A stretch of DNA of 64,000 nt from positions 1-64,000 of the forward strand of contig JBAMJV010011174.1 in NCBI GenBank assembly GCA_037951105.1. The letters run 5' to 3'. Numbering within the stretch: the stretch's first letter is position 1; every line of letters begins with the position of its first letter. The DNA is from Echinarachnius parma. Taxonomy: Eukaryota; Echinodermata; Echinoidea; Clypeasteroida; Echinarachniidae. The position numbers and the translations under genes were made by a program. The notes beneath the pieces are model-generated. The model ran no database searches and was not told where the DNA came from. It saw only the letters and a list, made by a program, of their open reading frames with translations. Below, in pieces: positions 11,377 to 22,500 of this stretch.

Positions 11377-11870
11377 CTACAGGATTTAATATTACAAGAT
11401 TGGTGTTGATTTCATTGCTCTTTTTTTTTCTTCGATTAAAAAAGGTCTCTTTATGTGCTGCAGTGTACTCGAAGAAATGTTAAAGTCTTTCTGATACACT
11501 ATGTACGTATTAAGCATCCTTATTTTATTGGAAAATGAAAACCACAGGCAGTCATTTTCCCTCAATACTGTGTGAAAATGGAACGCCCTACAATCAGAAT
11601 ATATATCCTCTATCAATTGACAGTATCATTACCTAATTTCTATACCGAAATACAAACAGCTTGAAACAAAGTGTTTTTTGTTTGTGTACATGTATTCAAT
11701 TAATCGACCAAATTGTTTTGTTGATAACTGAAAACAGCAAGCAGTTCCACCTTGAATGAATGCTGTTCGCGATCGTCAATATACTCTTTACCTTGATTTA
11801 TTGTTTGTATGAACACAAATTAATTTGAACTGTCATTTGCTTGTCTATGCAGATCTTGGTATGTAAATAT

Positions 11871-13110
11871 TGTAACAAAATCGGGTCCTACTGCTCCCGA
11901 GCCGAACCCTCGTTCCCACCTTGGAACCCACTGTTAGGATGAATCGAGCTACTTGTCCGTTTTGTCGAAATATACGACGGTGTTTTGATTGATTTGGGAA
12001 TGCTCATAGAGTCCTAAATTATGCCACTCTCAGTTATTAACCTCAACGCCACAGCAACAATCAGTTCACCAATTCACAACTTCAACCACGTCATTCTCTG
12101 TGCCCATTTCATCCACCGAGAATCCCGTTGTTCCGCTAGATCTCTTGACCAAAAGAGACGATGAAGATGACGGGAATTAGCGACCAGTTATTGTTGCTCG
12201 TCATGACGCTGTTCGAAGTTCGTTGGTTGTAACGTCGATCTTCTCTTCAAGCTCTGCAATTCGGTTGCTCTAGCGATGAAACTTGCTTTGCAGATTCGCC
12301 AAACTTTCCGTCTTGTAGTTAAGGTCTAGCTGACTCGATGCTGATGTCTGAAGATTCGTACAGCTTGCGGACTCACGACTTGTTGACTCATTACTGGTCG
12401 TTCGAATCGCCAAGTTGATTCGGCCAGTTTGCTGAACTGCAACTCTGCTTGTAATTCTTGCAGGCTCCTCTAGCTACAGCCATGACAGCTGGACGTGCGA
12501 TTCGCCAGCTTGAATCGGCCAGTCTGCTGAACTGCAACTCTGCCTTGGCGTCGCTCAGCATTCAATCCAGCTCATACATACCATAGAGTACGATTTGCAA
12601 TGAGTTCTTGTACTGCGCACATGTATGCACAAGGGGTGATATCGTCAAAGTGAGAGTCAATCTAATTTCCTTCAGGAATGTCCATATACTTATACAATTT
12701 TCATAAATGCTATTTAATGGTTAGGGCACCAAATAATCTATAACGCTTTTATGACTTTAATATGTCCCTTTAACTTCAAATTTAACTCATTGACCATATT
12801 GCTTATCTATTTCATCAAATGTTTCAACCATAAAACCCAAATTAACTTATCCAATTAAGCTTCTATAATTGATTAAAGAGAATAAATGTCAACTTCGTTC
12901 GCTAACACGAGAAGCATAACTCATGAATATTCATATATATTCAATACACCTCGTAAATATTACTATGCTGCCCTCTTACGTGTAAAGCATTATAACTTAT
13001 ATTATAATCTATAGTTCAAACTAGTATAATCTACAACCAGTGGACTTAAATCGTTCCTAATACACAACAATAACTTATCTTTGCACAAAATATAATCCTA
13101 TTTTGTTACA
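11871..13110. mobile_element. LTR-like unit (possible solo LTR), degenerate
   Basis: Begins TGTAACAAAAT and ends ATTTTGTTACA, that is TG...CA with an 11-bp inverted terminus, and ATAT is repeated immediately outside (11867-11870, 13111-13114). These are the hallmarks of a retroviral-type LTR left by recombination, although 1240 bp is long for a solo LTR and a non-autonomous element is possible. Inside, CGGCCAGTTTGCTGAACTGC and a near copy occur about 95 bp apart. No intact frame is visible. It lies in the first pseudogene intron. Confidence 0.6.
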
Positions 13111-13132
13111 ATATCTAGATTTAACTACTTAC

Positions 13133-13251
13133 ATATCTCGCAGAGGGTTCCACTCCATCCCTGTGGGCAGGTACATGTACGTGTAGGAAGCTACACCGTC
13201 CAGGCAGATACCGGCCGTTCAGACATGGAGATTGTGCGCAGTCATTGATAT
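13133..13251 (-). pseudogene. Pseudogene exon: first EGF domain
   Basis: Starts DINDCAQSPCLNG and ends TCTCPQGWSGTLCEI, but these lie in different frames. A C is added after AACGG and four bases (GTAC) are duplicated before the TGTACCTGC segment. Length 119 = 114 + 5, exactly the sum of the two insertions. Acceptor CTTCAG and donor GTAAGT are intact. Confidence 0.8.
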
Positions 13252-14224
13252 CTGAAGGGGGTGGGAGGAAACATTAGTCATAATGATTATCTACATGCAC
13301 GTTTTCCTTTTTACTTTTCATTTATAATTTCCACAAAAGTATGACACTCACTTTTTACAATAAAACTAAATTGGCAAAAAATATTACACAGTACAAATGC
13401 ACAAACTAGCGAATGGAAAAAACAATGATTGTACATTTATGTTTACTTACTTTTATTAAAAGCTGCATTCATCATGTTCATGTCGGTATACAAATGATAT
13501 TTTTCATTCATAATTGATAAAAATGTGTCTTCATTGTGAAGCACATAGAGATCATAAATAATAAATTACGTAATATAATTGGGTTTAATTCACATTACGT
13601 GTGCATCGATTAGCACCTTGTGCAGAAGACATAAAGTATCTGAGTGCATTATAAAATCTTAAGTTGAATAGTTTGGTCAAATCCCATTTGGTCTACAACC
13701 ACTGTTGTCTAGTTTGGTCAAATCCATTGGTCTGCAACCACTGTTGTCTAGTTTGGTCAAATCCATTTGGTCTAAATACAGCGAGTTGTCTACTGTAATG
13801 TTTTGAAGTTCTTCCATTTAGTCTATTGGTCTACATCCAGTTTGTCTTATATCAGTTTGGTCTAATCAAAGTTGGTCTACACCCAGGTAGTCTAATAGCT
13901 GTTTGATCTAATCCAAGTTGTCTAAACCCTGTTTGGTCTAATCCCATTTGGTCTACACCTAGTTTATATATTACGAGTTTGGTCTACATCCAGTCCTTAC
14001 AAATTCGATCTTGTATCCTGATTAGCCTTTCATCAACGACCCGCGCTCTTGTTTGTCACGAGCCTCTGCCAGTCATACTATTATTCATAACTTTCTAGTT
14101 ATGATGATGAAGGGATTTTGCGTTCTGAAAAGAAATGACATGCATGGGCGTTACACCGCTGACTGAATACAAACACAAACAAGTTAACCTCATCAAACAC
14201 AGACAATATTTTGTCTTAATTGTG
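13252..14224. other. No gene seen around the minisatellite
   Basis: Apart from the minisatellite the stretch is AT-rich spacer. Upstream (5') exons of the pseudogene were looked for on the minus strand and not found. Confidence 0.5.
13665..13995. repeat. Degenerate GTTTGGTCTAATCC minisatellite
   Basis: Many variants of GTTTGGTCAAATCC(A)TTTGGTCTACA, some as CAGTTTGTCTA, at irregular 20-40 nt steps. A short related tract is at 25597-25665, just before the second copy of the 1-kb repeat, so both belong to one dispersed repeat environment. Confidence 0.75.
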
Positions 14225-15232
14225 TAACAAAATGACCTTGACTATCTGCGTCGCCTTATTTACTCGTTCACAATGCAATCAAGGCATAGCGATCTAAACA
14301 ACGATAGTAGAATGAAGAGGAAAACAGAAAGCCTTGAAATTTGGTGAATTTGGTGAAAACCACGCTAACCGTATTTATGCCAAGTACGTAATCGGCAAGT
14401 AAATAATAGGAAATTCTTTCAGCGCTCATTGTAAATTGAGGAAAGTACTTTTTACACTAACCTTCATAATCAAATTTTATATAATCAATTTTACATAATC
14501 AACGTTTTAAAGCCAAATAACACTACTGGGAAACGCCCCCACACACAATAAATTAAAATGCTTTCCTCACCTACCACGTGAAAGAATATATCATATACTA
14601 AGATGTTAATGTGAAGATTGTTGACAAAAACTGCTCTGAATTTGACTTATTAAAGGGATAGTTTAGTTTTGGTAAAGAGGGTATACGGTTTTGGTCAAAC
14701 TGAATTTGAGTAACCAAAACCTGCACCATTACATTACAAACTAATAGTCATAACTCCACTATGCTCTAAAGGAATACAAAATTACAAATGACTAAGTAAA
14801 AAGCCTGTTATCATTAGAAAAGAGCCGTCAAAACTCAAGAGAGCGCTCTCTAAAAGCTCATTGGTTTCAACCATTTAAAATAAAATGAATGTGCATGTTA
14901 TGTTTTTTTTGAAATAGTGATTAGATAGAGAGATAATCAACAACTATTAAAAAACCTCTTTGTAAATTTTTGAAAAGAGGAAGCATTTTTAATTTGTTAA
15001 AATAATAATTGTGGGGCCCCACAAATATTACAAATGGCTATTACAAAACGGTGAATTTAGACCAAAGCATTGGATTTCCTCCAATGTTTCTACATTGAAC
15101 GATACTATGGTTCGGATTTTACCACACAAGCACTTTTGTAAAGATACTTTAATATTCAATAATATTGATCAATTACTAGTAGTTTGGCCGATATAGATCT
15201 TTTCGGTAACTTTCCCAATACTGTTATTTGGC
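14225..15232. repeat. Dispersed ~1-kb repeat, copy 1
   Basis: Starts TGTAACAAAATGACCTTGAC and ends near TTTGGCTGTGTA. It is nearly identical over its length to 25688-26668. The second half contains the left part of the TTAA-type element (TTAAAGGGATAG from 14650) and its GTGGGGCCCCAC palindrome at 15011-15022, then unrelated sequence, so the unit is a chimera that was itself copied. Confidence 0.8.
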
Positions 15233-15241
15233 TGTGTAAAT

Positions 15242-15487
15242 TTAAAGGGGTAGTACAGTTTTGGTAAGGCTGAACTTTAGTAACCAAACCTGGACAGTAA
15301 CATTATAAACTAATAGTTATAACTCCACCATGCTCGAAAGGTATACAAAATTACATACGACTAAGTAAAAAGCCCGTTATCATTAAAAAAGAGCCATTAA
15401 AACACAAGAGGGCGCTTTCTGACAAGGCATTGGTTTTAATCATTTTTCATAAAAAATAATGCATGTGATGTTTTATTGAAATAATGA
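15242..15487. mobile_element. TTAA-type element, left fragment
   Basis: Begins TTAAAGGGGTAGTACAGTTT and follows the family for about 245 bp to GAAATAATGA, where a second complete member (15488-16050) interrupts it. Confidence 0.75.
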
Positions 15488-16050
15488 TTAAAGGGATAGT
15501 TGAGTTCTGGTAAGGAGAGTACAGTTTTAGTGAAACTGAATTTTAGTAACCAAAACCTGCATCATTACATTACAAACTAATAGTTATAACTAGAAAGGAA
15601 CACAAAATTACAAATGACGTAGTAAAGATCATGTTATCATTCAAAAAGAGCCGTTAAAACGTAAGAGGGCGCTCTCTAAACACTCCTCGGTTTCAACCAT
15701 TTTGAATAAAATATTGTGCATGTGATGCTTTGTTGAAATAGTGATTAGATAGAGAAATAACCAACAACTATTTAAATACCTATTTTGTAACTTTTTGAAA
15801 AGAGGAAGCATTTTTTTGAATTTTTAACGGCTGGTTCAAAATTCTCTAATAAACCCGGGGCCCCGGGTTTATTACAAATTGTTATATTTATGGATATTTC
15901 AGCCGTTTCTGAACCGATTTTGATCAAACAAAGATGATTTTATTGTTTAAATATTATGCTCTTTCAAATTTTACACTCAGTTTTTCATTACCTCACAAAC
16001 CAATTAAGTAGTATAGCGCCCTCTCTACCAAAACTCAACTTTCCCTTTAA
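15488..16050. mobile_element. TTAA-flanked MITE-like element, complete copy
   Basis: 563 bp between TTAAAGGGATAGTTGAG and its inverse CTCAACTTTCCCTTTAA. It contains a perfect 28-bp palindrome at 15847-15874 with core CCCGGGGCCCCGGG, different in sequence from the palindromes of its relatives. It was inserted into an older member of the same family. Confidence 0.87.
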
Positions 16051-16334
16051 AGGAAAACCTGCGTTCTTCGGTTTCTATGTCCGGCTTTAGCAAAACCCTG
16101 CACTTGTCCGTAAAAATCATAATGTAGAGTTTCATTAATCATTAGAAAGGCCTCATGACACGCTTTCATTTGATCCTTTGTTCTGACTAACACATTGGTC
16201 AATAATTGGCGAAGATACAATTATTTCAATTAAACAATCATAAGTCTCTACACACATTATGTGAACTTAAAATGCCCATTTCTTCCAAACATGAATTACC
16301 GACTATAGTGCAGGTTTTTTTGTTTGCATGGTTA

Positions 16335-16636
16335 GGTGATTATATTAGTGATTGTGGTAATTGATAATAAGAGAGTTTATCAGTAACTTGCCACTTGGTC
16401 CACATTCAGACTAAGATTTGCGATTAAGATTAGGATTAGGGATTTGGTTATGAGTTCGAGTATGGTATATGATAGGGGATGGTGAGGTGATTATATTAGT
16501 GATATTGGTAATTGATAATAAGAGAGTTTATCAGTAACTTGCCACTTGGTCCACATTCAGACTAAGATTTGCGATTAGGATTAGGATTAGGGATTTGGTT
16601 ATGAGTTCGAGTATGGTATATGATAGGGGATGTGAA
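16335..16636. repeat. 151-bp tandem duplication
   Basis: GGTGATTATATTAGTGAT through GTATGGTATATGATAGGGGA occurs twice, 151 nt apart, almost identical. Each copy has a short TTAGGATTAGGGATTTGG stretch that looks telomere-like but is not an array. No gene seen from 16051 to 17220. Confidence 0.85.
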
Positions 16637-17232
16637 GTTTGGAGTCAGTGATGTGATGGAAGTTTAATACATCTTGCAGCTGGAGAACTCCAGGTGGATG
16701 TTTCACAAAAATTTTAATATGAACTAGTTCGTCTTTCATTTATGCTAGACCATTGTTTATAGGCCTTTACCGTACCGATATATTTTCCGTGAAATAATTC
16801 AAATTTGATGCATGAGTATACTCACGCTGTGATTGGTTACATTCTCTCAGGTGCCACGCACATTGGTCAACCTGGTGGGTGTGCTCAATGCATACATGCT
16901 ACCTGACGTCGGGAGTACTCCCAAGTGTAACTTGGTTCATGCGTAAGTCTGTCAAATATTCTGTTTCTCCAATGTGCCGATTGAAATCCAATTTCGTAAC
17001 CTTTTCATTCGGTTTGATACAAGGGTCATTCAAATTCGCGAAATTAAGCTGAAGGCTTAAAACTGTCGTTCAAAATTATATTTCCTTCATTCTATTTAGC
17101 TCTTTCAATTTAAAACGCATGCTATATTAGCATTCAATTTCGCCAACGGATTTTTACGGAAGGTGGTATCGTAATCACAAATTTTCTCGCTTTAAATTGA
17201 ATGACAATTTTACGACAAAGAAACACGTTTTA

Positions 17233-18651
17233 TTGGAAATAATATCGCTAGTGATATACGTTTGTCTCGCAATGTATGGTCAAACTAGGAATCTAAAAGA
17301 TCATGACGTTTCGTATGCCGCTGCAATACTTTGTCAAATGATATAATCTAGTGTAGACAATCGGTTTTTATGCTCTACCGTGGCTCCAAAACCCACAATC
17401 TCGCATAAGCGAGTGTGTTCCTGATAGGTCAGCAACGGACCGCGTCTATTGGCCGGTGCACACGGGCACTCAACCAATCAACGGAACACTGATGCGGCCC
17501 GCCTGCCGAACCAGCGTACGATACGTCGCCATGACACTACCCCGACCAGCCGGCCCCCAACGGCTGATCCCAACCCACGGTAGAACAAAGCCACCTTCTT
17601 GCTACAACGCTCATATATACGTATCAATTTCAGGGCAAGGCGCCCGTATGTTCAATCAATAATAGTAAATATATAATCCATTGCGGATACTAGCGATATT
17701 ATTTCCGATACTATATACGCAATGGATTATATATTTACTATTATTGATTGAACATACGGGCGCCTTGCCCTGAAATTGATACGTAGATATGAGCGTTGTA
17801 GCAAAAAGGTGGCTCTGTTCTACCGTGGGTTGGGATCAGCCGTTGGGGGCCGGCTGGACGGGGTAGTGTCATGGCGACGTATCGTACGCTGGTTCGGCAG
17901 GCGGGCCGCATCAGTGTTCTGTTGATTGGTTGAGTGCCCGTGTGCACCGGCCAATAGACGCGGTCCGTTGCTGACCTATCAGGAACGCACTCGCTTATGC
18001 GAGATTGTGGGTTTTGGAGCCACGGTAGAGCATAAAAACCGATTGTCTACATTAGATTATATCATTTGACAAAGTATTGCAGCGGCATACGAAACGTCAT
18101 GATCTTTTAGATTCCTAGTTTGACCATACATTGCGAGACAAACGAATATCACTAGCGATATTATTTTCGATACTATATCCGCAATGGATTATATATTTAC
18201 TATTATTGATTGAACATACGGGCGCCTTGCCCTGAAATTTAAACGTAGATATGAGCGTTGTAGCAAGAAGGTGGCTCTGTTCTACCGTGGGTTGGGATCA
18301 GCCGTTGGGGGCCGGCTGGTCGGGGAAGTGTCATGGCGACGTATCGTACGCTGGTTCGGCAGGCGGGCCGCATCAGTGTTCCGTTGATTGGTTGAGTGCC
18401 CGTGTGCACCGGCCAATAGACGCGGTCCGTTGCTGACCTATCAGGAACGCACTCGCTTATGCGAGATTGTGGGTTTTGGAGCCACGGTAGAGCATAAAAA
18501 CCGATTGTCTATTTGACAAAGTATTGCAGCGGCATACGAAACGTCATGATCTTTTAGATTCCTAGTTTGACCATACATTGCGAGACAAACGAATATCACT
18601 AGCGATATTATTTCCGATACTATATCCGCAATGGATTATATATTTACTATT
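17233..18651. mobile_element. Inverted-plus-tandem triplicate unit, foldback-like
   Basis: Three near-identical units of about 450-460 bp. Unit 1 (about 17235-17690) is inverted relative to unit 2 (17719-18180), with only about 29 bp between them; unit 3 (18181-18627) follows unit 2 in the same direction and lacks 15 bp near CTACATTAGATTATATC. The whole is bounded by AAACACGTTTTA at 17221-17232 and 18652-18663, a 12-bp direct repeat that looks like a target duplication. Each unit is GC-rich inside an AT-rich region and carries GATTGGTTGAG, GGCCAATAG (CCAAT boxes) and GAGCATAAAAACC (TATA-like). The 68-codon open frame in the arms is a by-product of GC richness. Class unknown. Confidence 0.72.
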
Positions 18652-18663
18652 AAACACGTTTTA

Positions 18664-19452
18664 ATTCGAATGCAAAGAAAATATTTTTGAATGACCGTTA
18701 TATGAAATCAAATGCTAAAAAACGAATTTGAATGACAAAATACAGCTGCGGTGACAGAATCGGCGAAATTGAATGCACACAAAATTAAATCGTGTGGCCA
18801 ACTTACGAAACTGACCCGAAAATCCTATATTTATCTTAGTCAAAACTCTGATGGCTTAAGATTGCCGATTAAATATCTAGCTGAAACAAATTTTCGATGA
18901 GATTTTTTTTATCCGTATACTGTTATATCATCATTCAAAACGCATAATGCTTCAACGATGCACATTTTATTTCATGCGTTATTTTAAATGGCAGATTAAT
19001 TCAAATTTAAAATCGATTTTAATTTGAAGTTTTCAATGGACATGATATATACGCAGTGCTATATATTCCCAATCAAGTTTTAGAGCCCAGTCAAAATTAA
19101 TATGGATGATGATTATCGACAATTTGGGTGATCAATAATTTTAAATGAATCGAAGTAAAGAGGCATTTAATTACTGAATATTAAACTAATATCAATCTTA
19201 TTTATTTGTAAGTACTTTAATTATAATGTACAATTAAAAAATAAAAATAAAAAAAATAAAAATAAAAAATAGAAATTAGGCTAACATGTATCAATTATCA
19301 ACTATTTATACTTCGTATAACGCACATTACTTTTGCTGACAATACACAATCCTCAAACAGTAATTTTCTTTAAAAATGAACGTTCAAAAAAAGTTAATAT
19401 ATAGTAAATATAATTTATTATTTATATATATTATCCACTTTTTACCATCTAG
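18664..19452. other. No upstream phospholipase exon seen
   Basis: AT-rich sequence with AATTGAATGCA-type words that recall the palindrome family at 28.4, 35.8 and 36.3 kb. It was searched for the preceding phospholipase B exon without success. Confidence 0.5.
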
Positions 19453-19522
19453 GATTGCCTGCAAGTGTCTTCTTAACCGTCGTGGTAAAGAGGAGATTTA
19501 CCAACGAACAAAGGAATATCAG
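19453..19522 (+). CDS. PLB1: PLB1-like exon (IACKCLLNRRG)
   Basis: 70 bp, entering with one base of a split codon and ending in phase 0. Encodes IACKCLLNRRGKEEIYQRT and KEYQ, the cysteine-containing region before the second half of the hydrolase. Acceptor CATCTAG, donor GTATAA. Confidence 0.72.
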
Positions 19523-22500
19523 GTATAATATTTGGTACTTGCAAATATCTGTAATTAATATAAATGTTTTCGTGAAGTTCGGAAGTATAAGGTAGCAACA
19601 AAATGTTTACGTGTGCGCATAGTAGATCTTCCATTTTCACCATAAATTGGATAGCATTGCTGTTGTGAACAGCATAGCACCAACGCTTGTAATATCATAA
19701 TTAAATGTGCAATTAAATTACTGTATCAAGTAAGTAAATAATTGTTTAAATAGGGACCTGACAGGAATTCATATCCTGCAAGGCAGCTCAGCTAAAGCCA
19801 GGGTAATAATGTATAATGTTCATTATAATAATATTATATTATATTATATTATATTATATTATATTATATTATATTATATTATATTATATTATATTATATT
19901 GTATTATATTATATTATATTATATTATATTATATTATATTACATGTATAATGCTCATTGGAAAATAATTCATAGACTTGTGATTCAATATTGAATGTTGG
20001 AATACCGTATATTGACCGTGATTATCATTTTGTTCAGAGAATGGTGCAAGCGGCGATCGAGAGTGGCAAGTATGATGATAAGGAGGATTTCACCGTCGTC
20101 TACCAGCCTTTCTTCCACGACACACATCTTCCCTTGAAGGAGGTAAGTCATCTCACAAAACAAATCGCAATCAGATAATGCATGAAATAATATTTATATT
20201 ACAAAAGCATATCATCAATATTAATTACAATTATGTGATTTAATTTCCTGTGAAAGAGGTAGGTCCATTTTTCTAATCAAGACGTCGCCGGCCATTTATG
20301 ATAAATTCATCTTCAAAAGGAAATTGTCAATACATCTACCTGTGCATAAAGACCGCCCAAGGGAGACAAAAGTACATGGTATATATTATGAGGTGATCTT
20401 TTAATAGGTTCTTTTATATGACATCTATTTTCTATATCGATACAAAATATATAATATATATATTTTTTTTACAGACAGGTAATATTATACACATGCACTA
20501 TGTCGCTTGGACGGGTTTGACCGATATACCATGTTACGAAAAATTGTCACCTCTTTTGACCTAAGGAAGTTTCAGAGGGATTTCGAAGTTGAATTGGTTT
20601 TTAATTCCTTAGTTAAAAATTGTCAATTTTGTTAATTACAAAGGAGATATTATTTGCTTTTTTAAATTGAAATATATCACATTTTAAGGCATATAATAAA
20701 TTAGCTAGTTCAACTTGAATTTTGTTTGCAACACACATTCCTGATGTTCATGATTTTGACGGGAAGTCAGACGTTACAGTCGCCGTAGTATATATATATA
20801 TTTTTTTTTTATCTGAGCGAGGATACCAGATGGGCGGCGGGCGTTTGTCCAGTGATCTTTACATGCAGCTGACCATTGTATACAGGTGGTCTTTAAACAC
20901 AATCAGTCGCTACAGGGCAGGTTTGACTATTATAACATAAACGAATGAATGAAATGTCATCTGCTTTGATACGATCTTCAGAACGGGAAACCAGACGCGT
21001 CTTACTTCGCTGCAGACTCTGCATGAGCGGGAAAGATATATATAGGGCAGGCGGCGCAGACTGTTATAGTAAGTGGTCTTTACAGACATGTCATCTTTGT
21101 ATTCATGTCCCACAGGTGATCTTTATAAACAATCAGTCACTACAGGACAGGTTTGACTATTAGAACATAAAATAACGAATTCAAATGTCATCTGTTTTGA
21201 TATGATCTTCAGAACGGGAAACCAGACAAGTCTTACTTCGCTGCAGACTGCTTCCATCTGTGCGGGAAAGGGCAGGCGGCGCAGGCTGTGGCCAACTGGA
21301 ACGGCATGGTTAGTTTAATGTTTTTTTCTTCTGTTTTTGCTATTTCTTAACTTAAAAAAATTTAAAGTGATATTATGAACACAGCAATAACAAATAAACA
21401 TACTTTGATGGAGTCGTATGATACATTCGTTCACAATAACATAAGGAATGTGATGAAATATAAATAGTTACGTGAAGAAATAGCAGTACTTAGCACCGAC
21501 AAATTAAATTTAGGCATACAGTGTAAGGTGGAGGGGGTGGGGCAGGGGAACCTATTGTCCCCCAATGATTTGATAATAATACAAAACATATATATTATAT
21601 AAGGGGACATTCTTTGAAAAAAGAAAGAAAAAAGGATGCATAAGAAGTGCCCGCCGATGAATTTGCGCCAGACTCCGAATCAGTCATGTCAGTACGACCA
21701 CCGTAGCCTATCGCCACTGGTGGTAGGTTGTGTATTTTATAGATAATATAAATTATGTCTACATTATGCGTCATAAGCAGTAATGGTCATCATACTTATC
21801 ATAATACTATAATGTTTGCATAGCAACTTCACTCAACATTTTCGTTACTTTTATCTATTGATTGATTTCAGTTTGAACCCGTCGGGTCGAAGCGATTGAA
21901 GTGGGTACCGGGAGAACAACTTCAGTGTCCATCGAAGGTAAAGCACCAGAATCAAAGTTCAGACTATTTACCTTAATAATATAATAATCATAAATATGTT
22001 TCTCCTGCCATGAGTGTGCTATTTTCACTGTAGTGTACCCAAATAAATCCCTCAATGGTTCAGATTAGCCTATATAACTATACAATTTATGTAAATTTAT
22101 GTAAATTGACCGCTGAAAATACCCGCCGCATTCATGACCTTTCAGATACGTCCTGACTGGAGTATCTCATGGAATTCGATTCAATATTTGCGTATTATCG
22201 TAAAATTAATACTACCGAAACGAATCCATGAATATTGCATGCAATTTAATTATATCACTCGACGTATGAAAGGTAAAAGCCTTCACAGTGTATTGTCCAT
22301 TATGATTCATGGTGTCGAAGCTATACAGGGTGGCCCAAAAAAAACGGAACGGGGCACTTCCCAAAATATAGTAACAACTGTATTATGTCCATCGGATAGG
22401 GTGTCTTTTCAAATGAACAACGATACCAAGAACAGTCAATTTGGTTGTGTAGTTTTTTTTTTAGGGCGCTGGGAGTGACACCATGTCAGGTTCTCTTCTT

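Larger units (their letters stand above)
7324..13251 (-). pseudogene. Fibropellin-like EGF-CUB-EGF(4) pseudogene
   Basis: Seven minus-strand exons with good GT-AG sites: 13133-13251 (EGF), 11187-11376 and 10533-10710 (CUB in two halves), 9305-9430, 8591-8704, 8114-8228 and 7324-7436 (EGFs). The order EGF-CUB-EGF repeats, one EGF per phase-1 exon, matches the N-terminal architecture I recall for sea urchin fibropellins, secreted apical-lamina proteins. Damage is extensive: a TAA in the CUB SPNYPSNY motif, a missing base at the end of that exon, and EGF exons of 119, 115 and 113 bp where the intact one is 114 bp, giving +5 (as +1 and +4), +1 and -1 shifts. Three exons are undamaged. Neither a signal-peptide exon nor a C-terminal avidin domain was found in the window. 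The lesions could in part be assembly errors, but a nonsense codon plus five indels in one gene, next to two flawless genes, favours a true pseudogene. Confidence 0.82.

Noticed and set aside
11880..12600. Possible gag-like coiled-coil coding on the minus strand inside the LTR-like unit
   Set aside because: Only short open pieces between stops; the repeated CGGCCAGTTTGCTGAAC words explain the apparent similarity between segments.
16430..16610. TTAGGATTAGGG stretch as interstitial telomere
   Set aside because: Only two imperfect units per copy of a 151-bp duplication.
17456..17947. Pair of 68-codon frames on opposite strands with nearly the same protein
   Set aside because: They are the two arms of the inverted repeat; no start context, domain or splice sites, and the third unit does not keep the same frame.
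17233..18651. tRNA or snRNA gene in the GC-rich units
   Set aside because: A GGTTCG word and a TGGCTCTGTT word suggest B and A boxes, but no cloverleaf or known snRNA core could be drawn.
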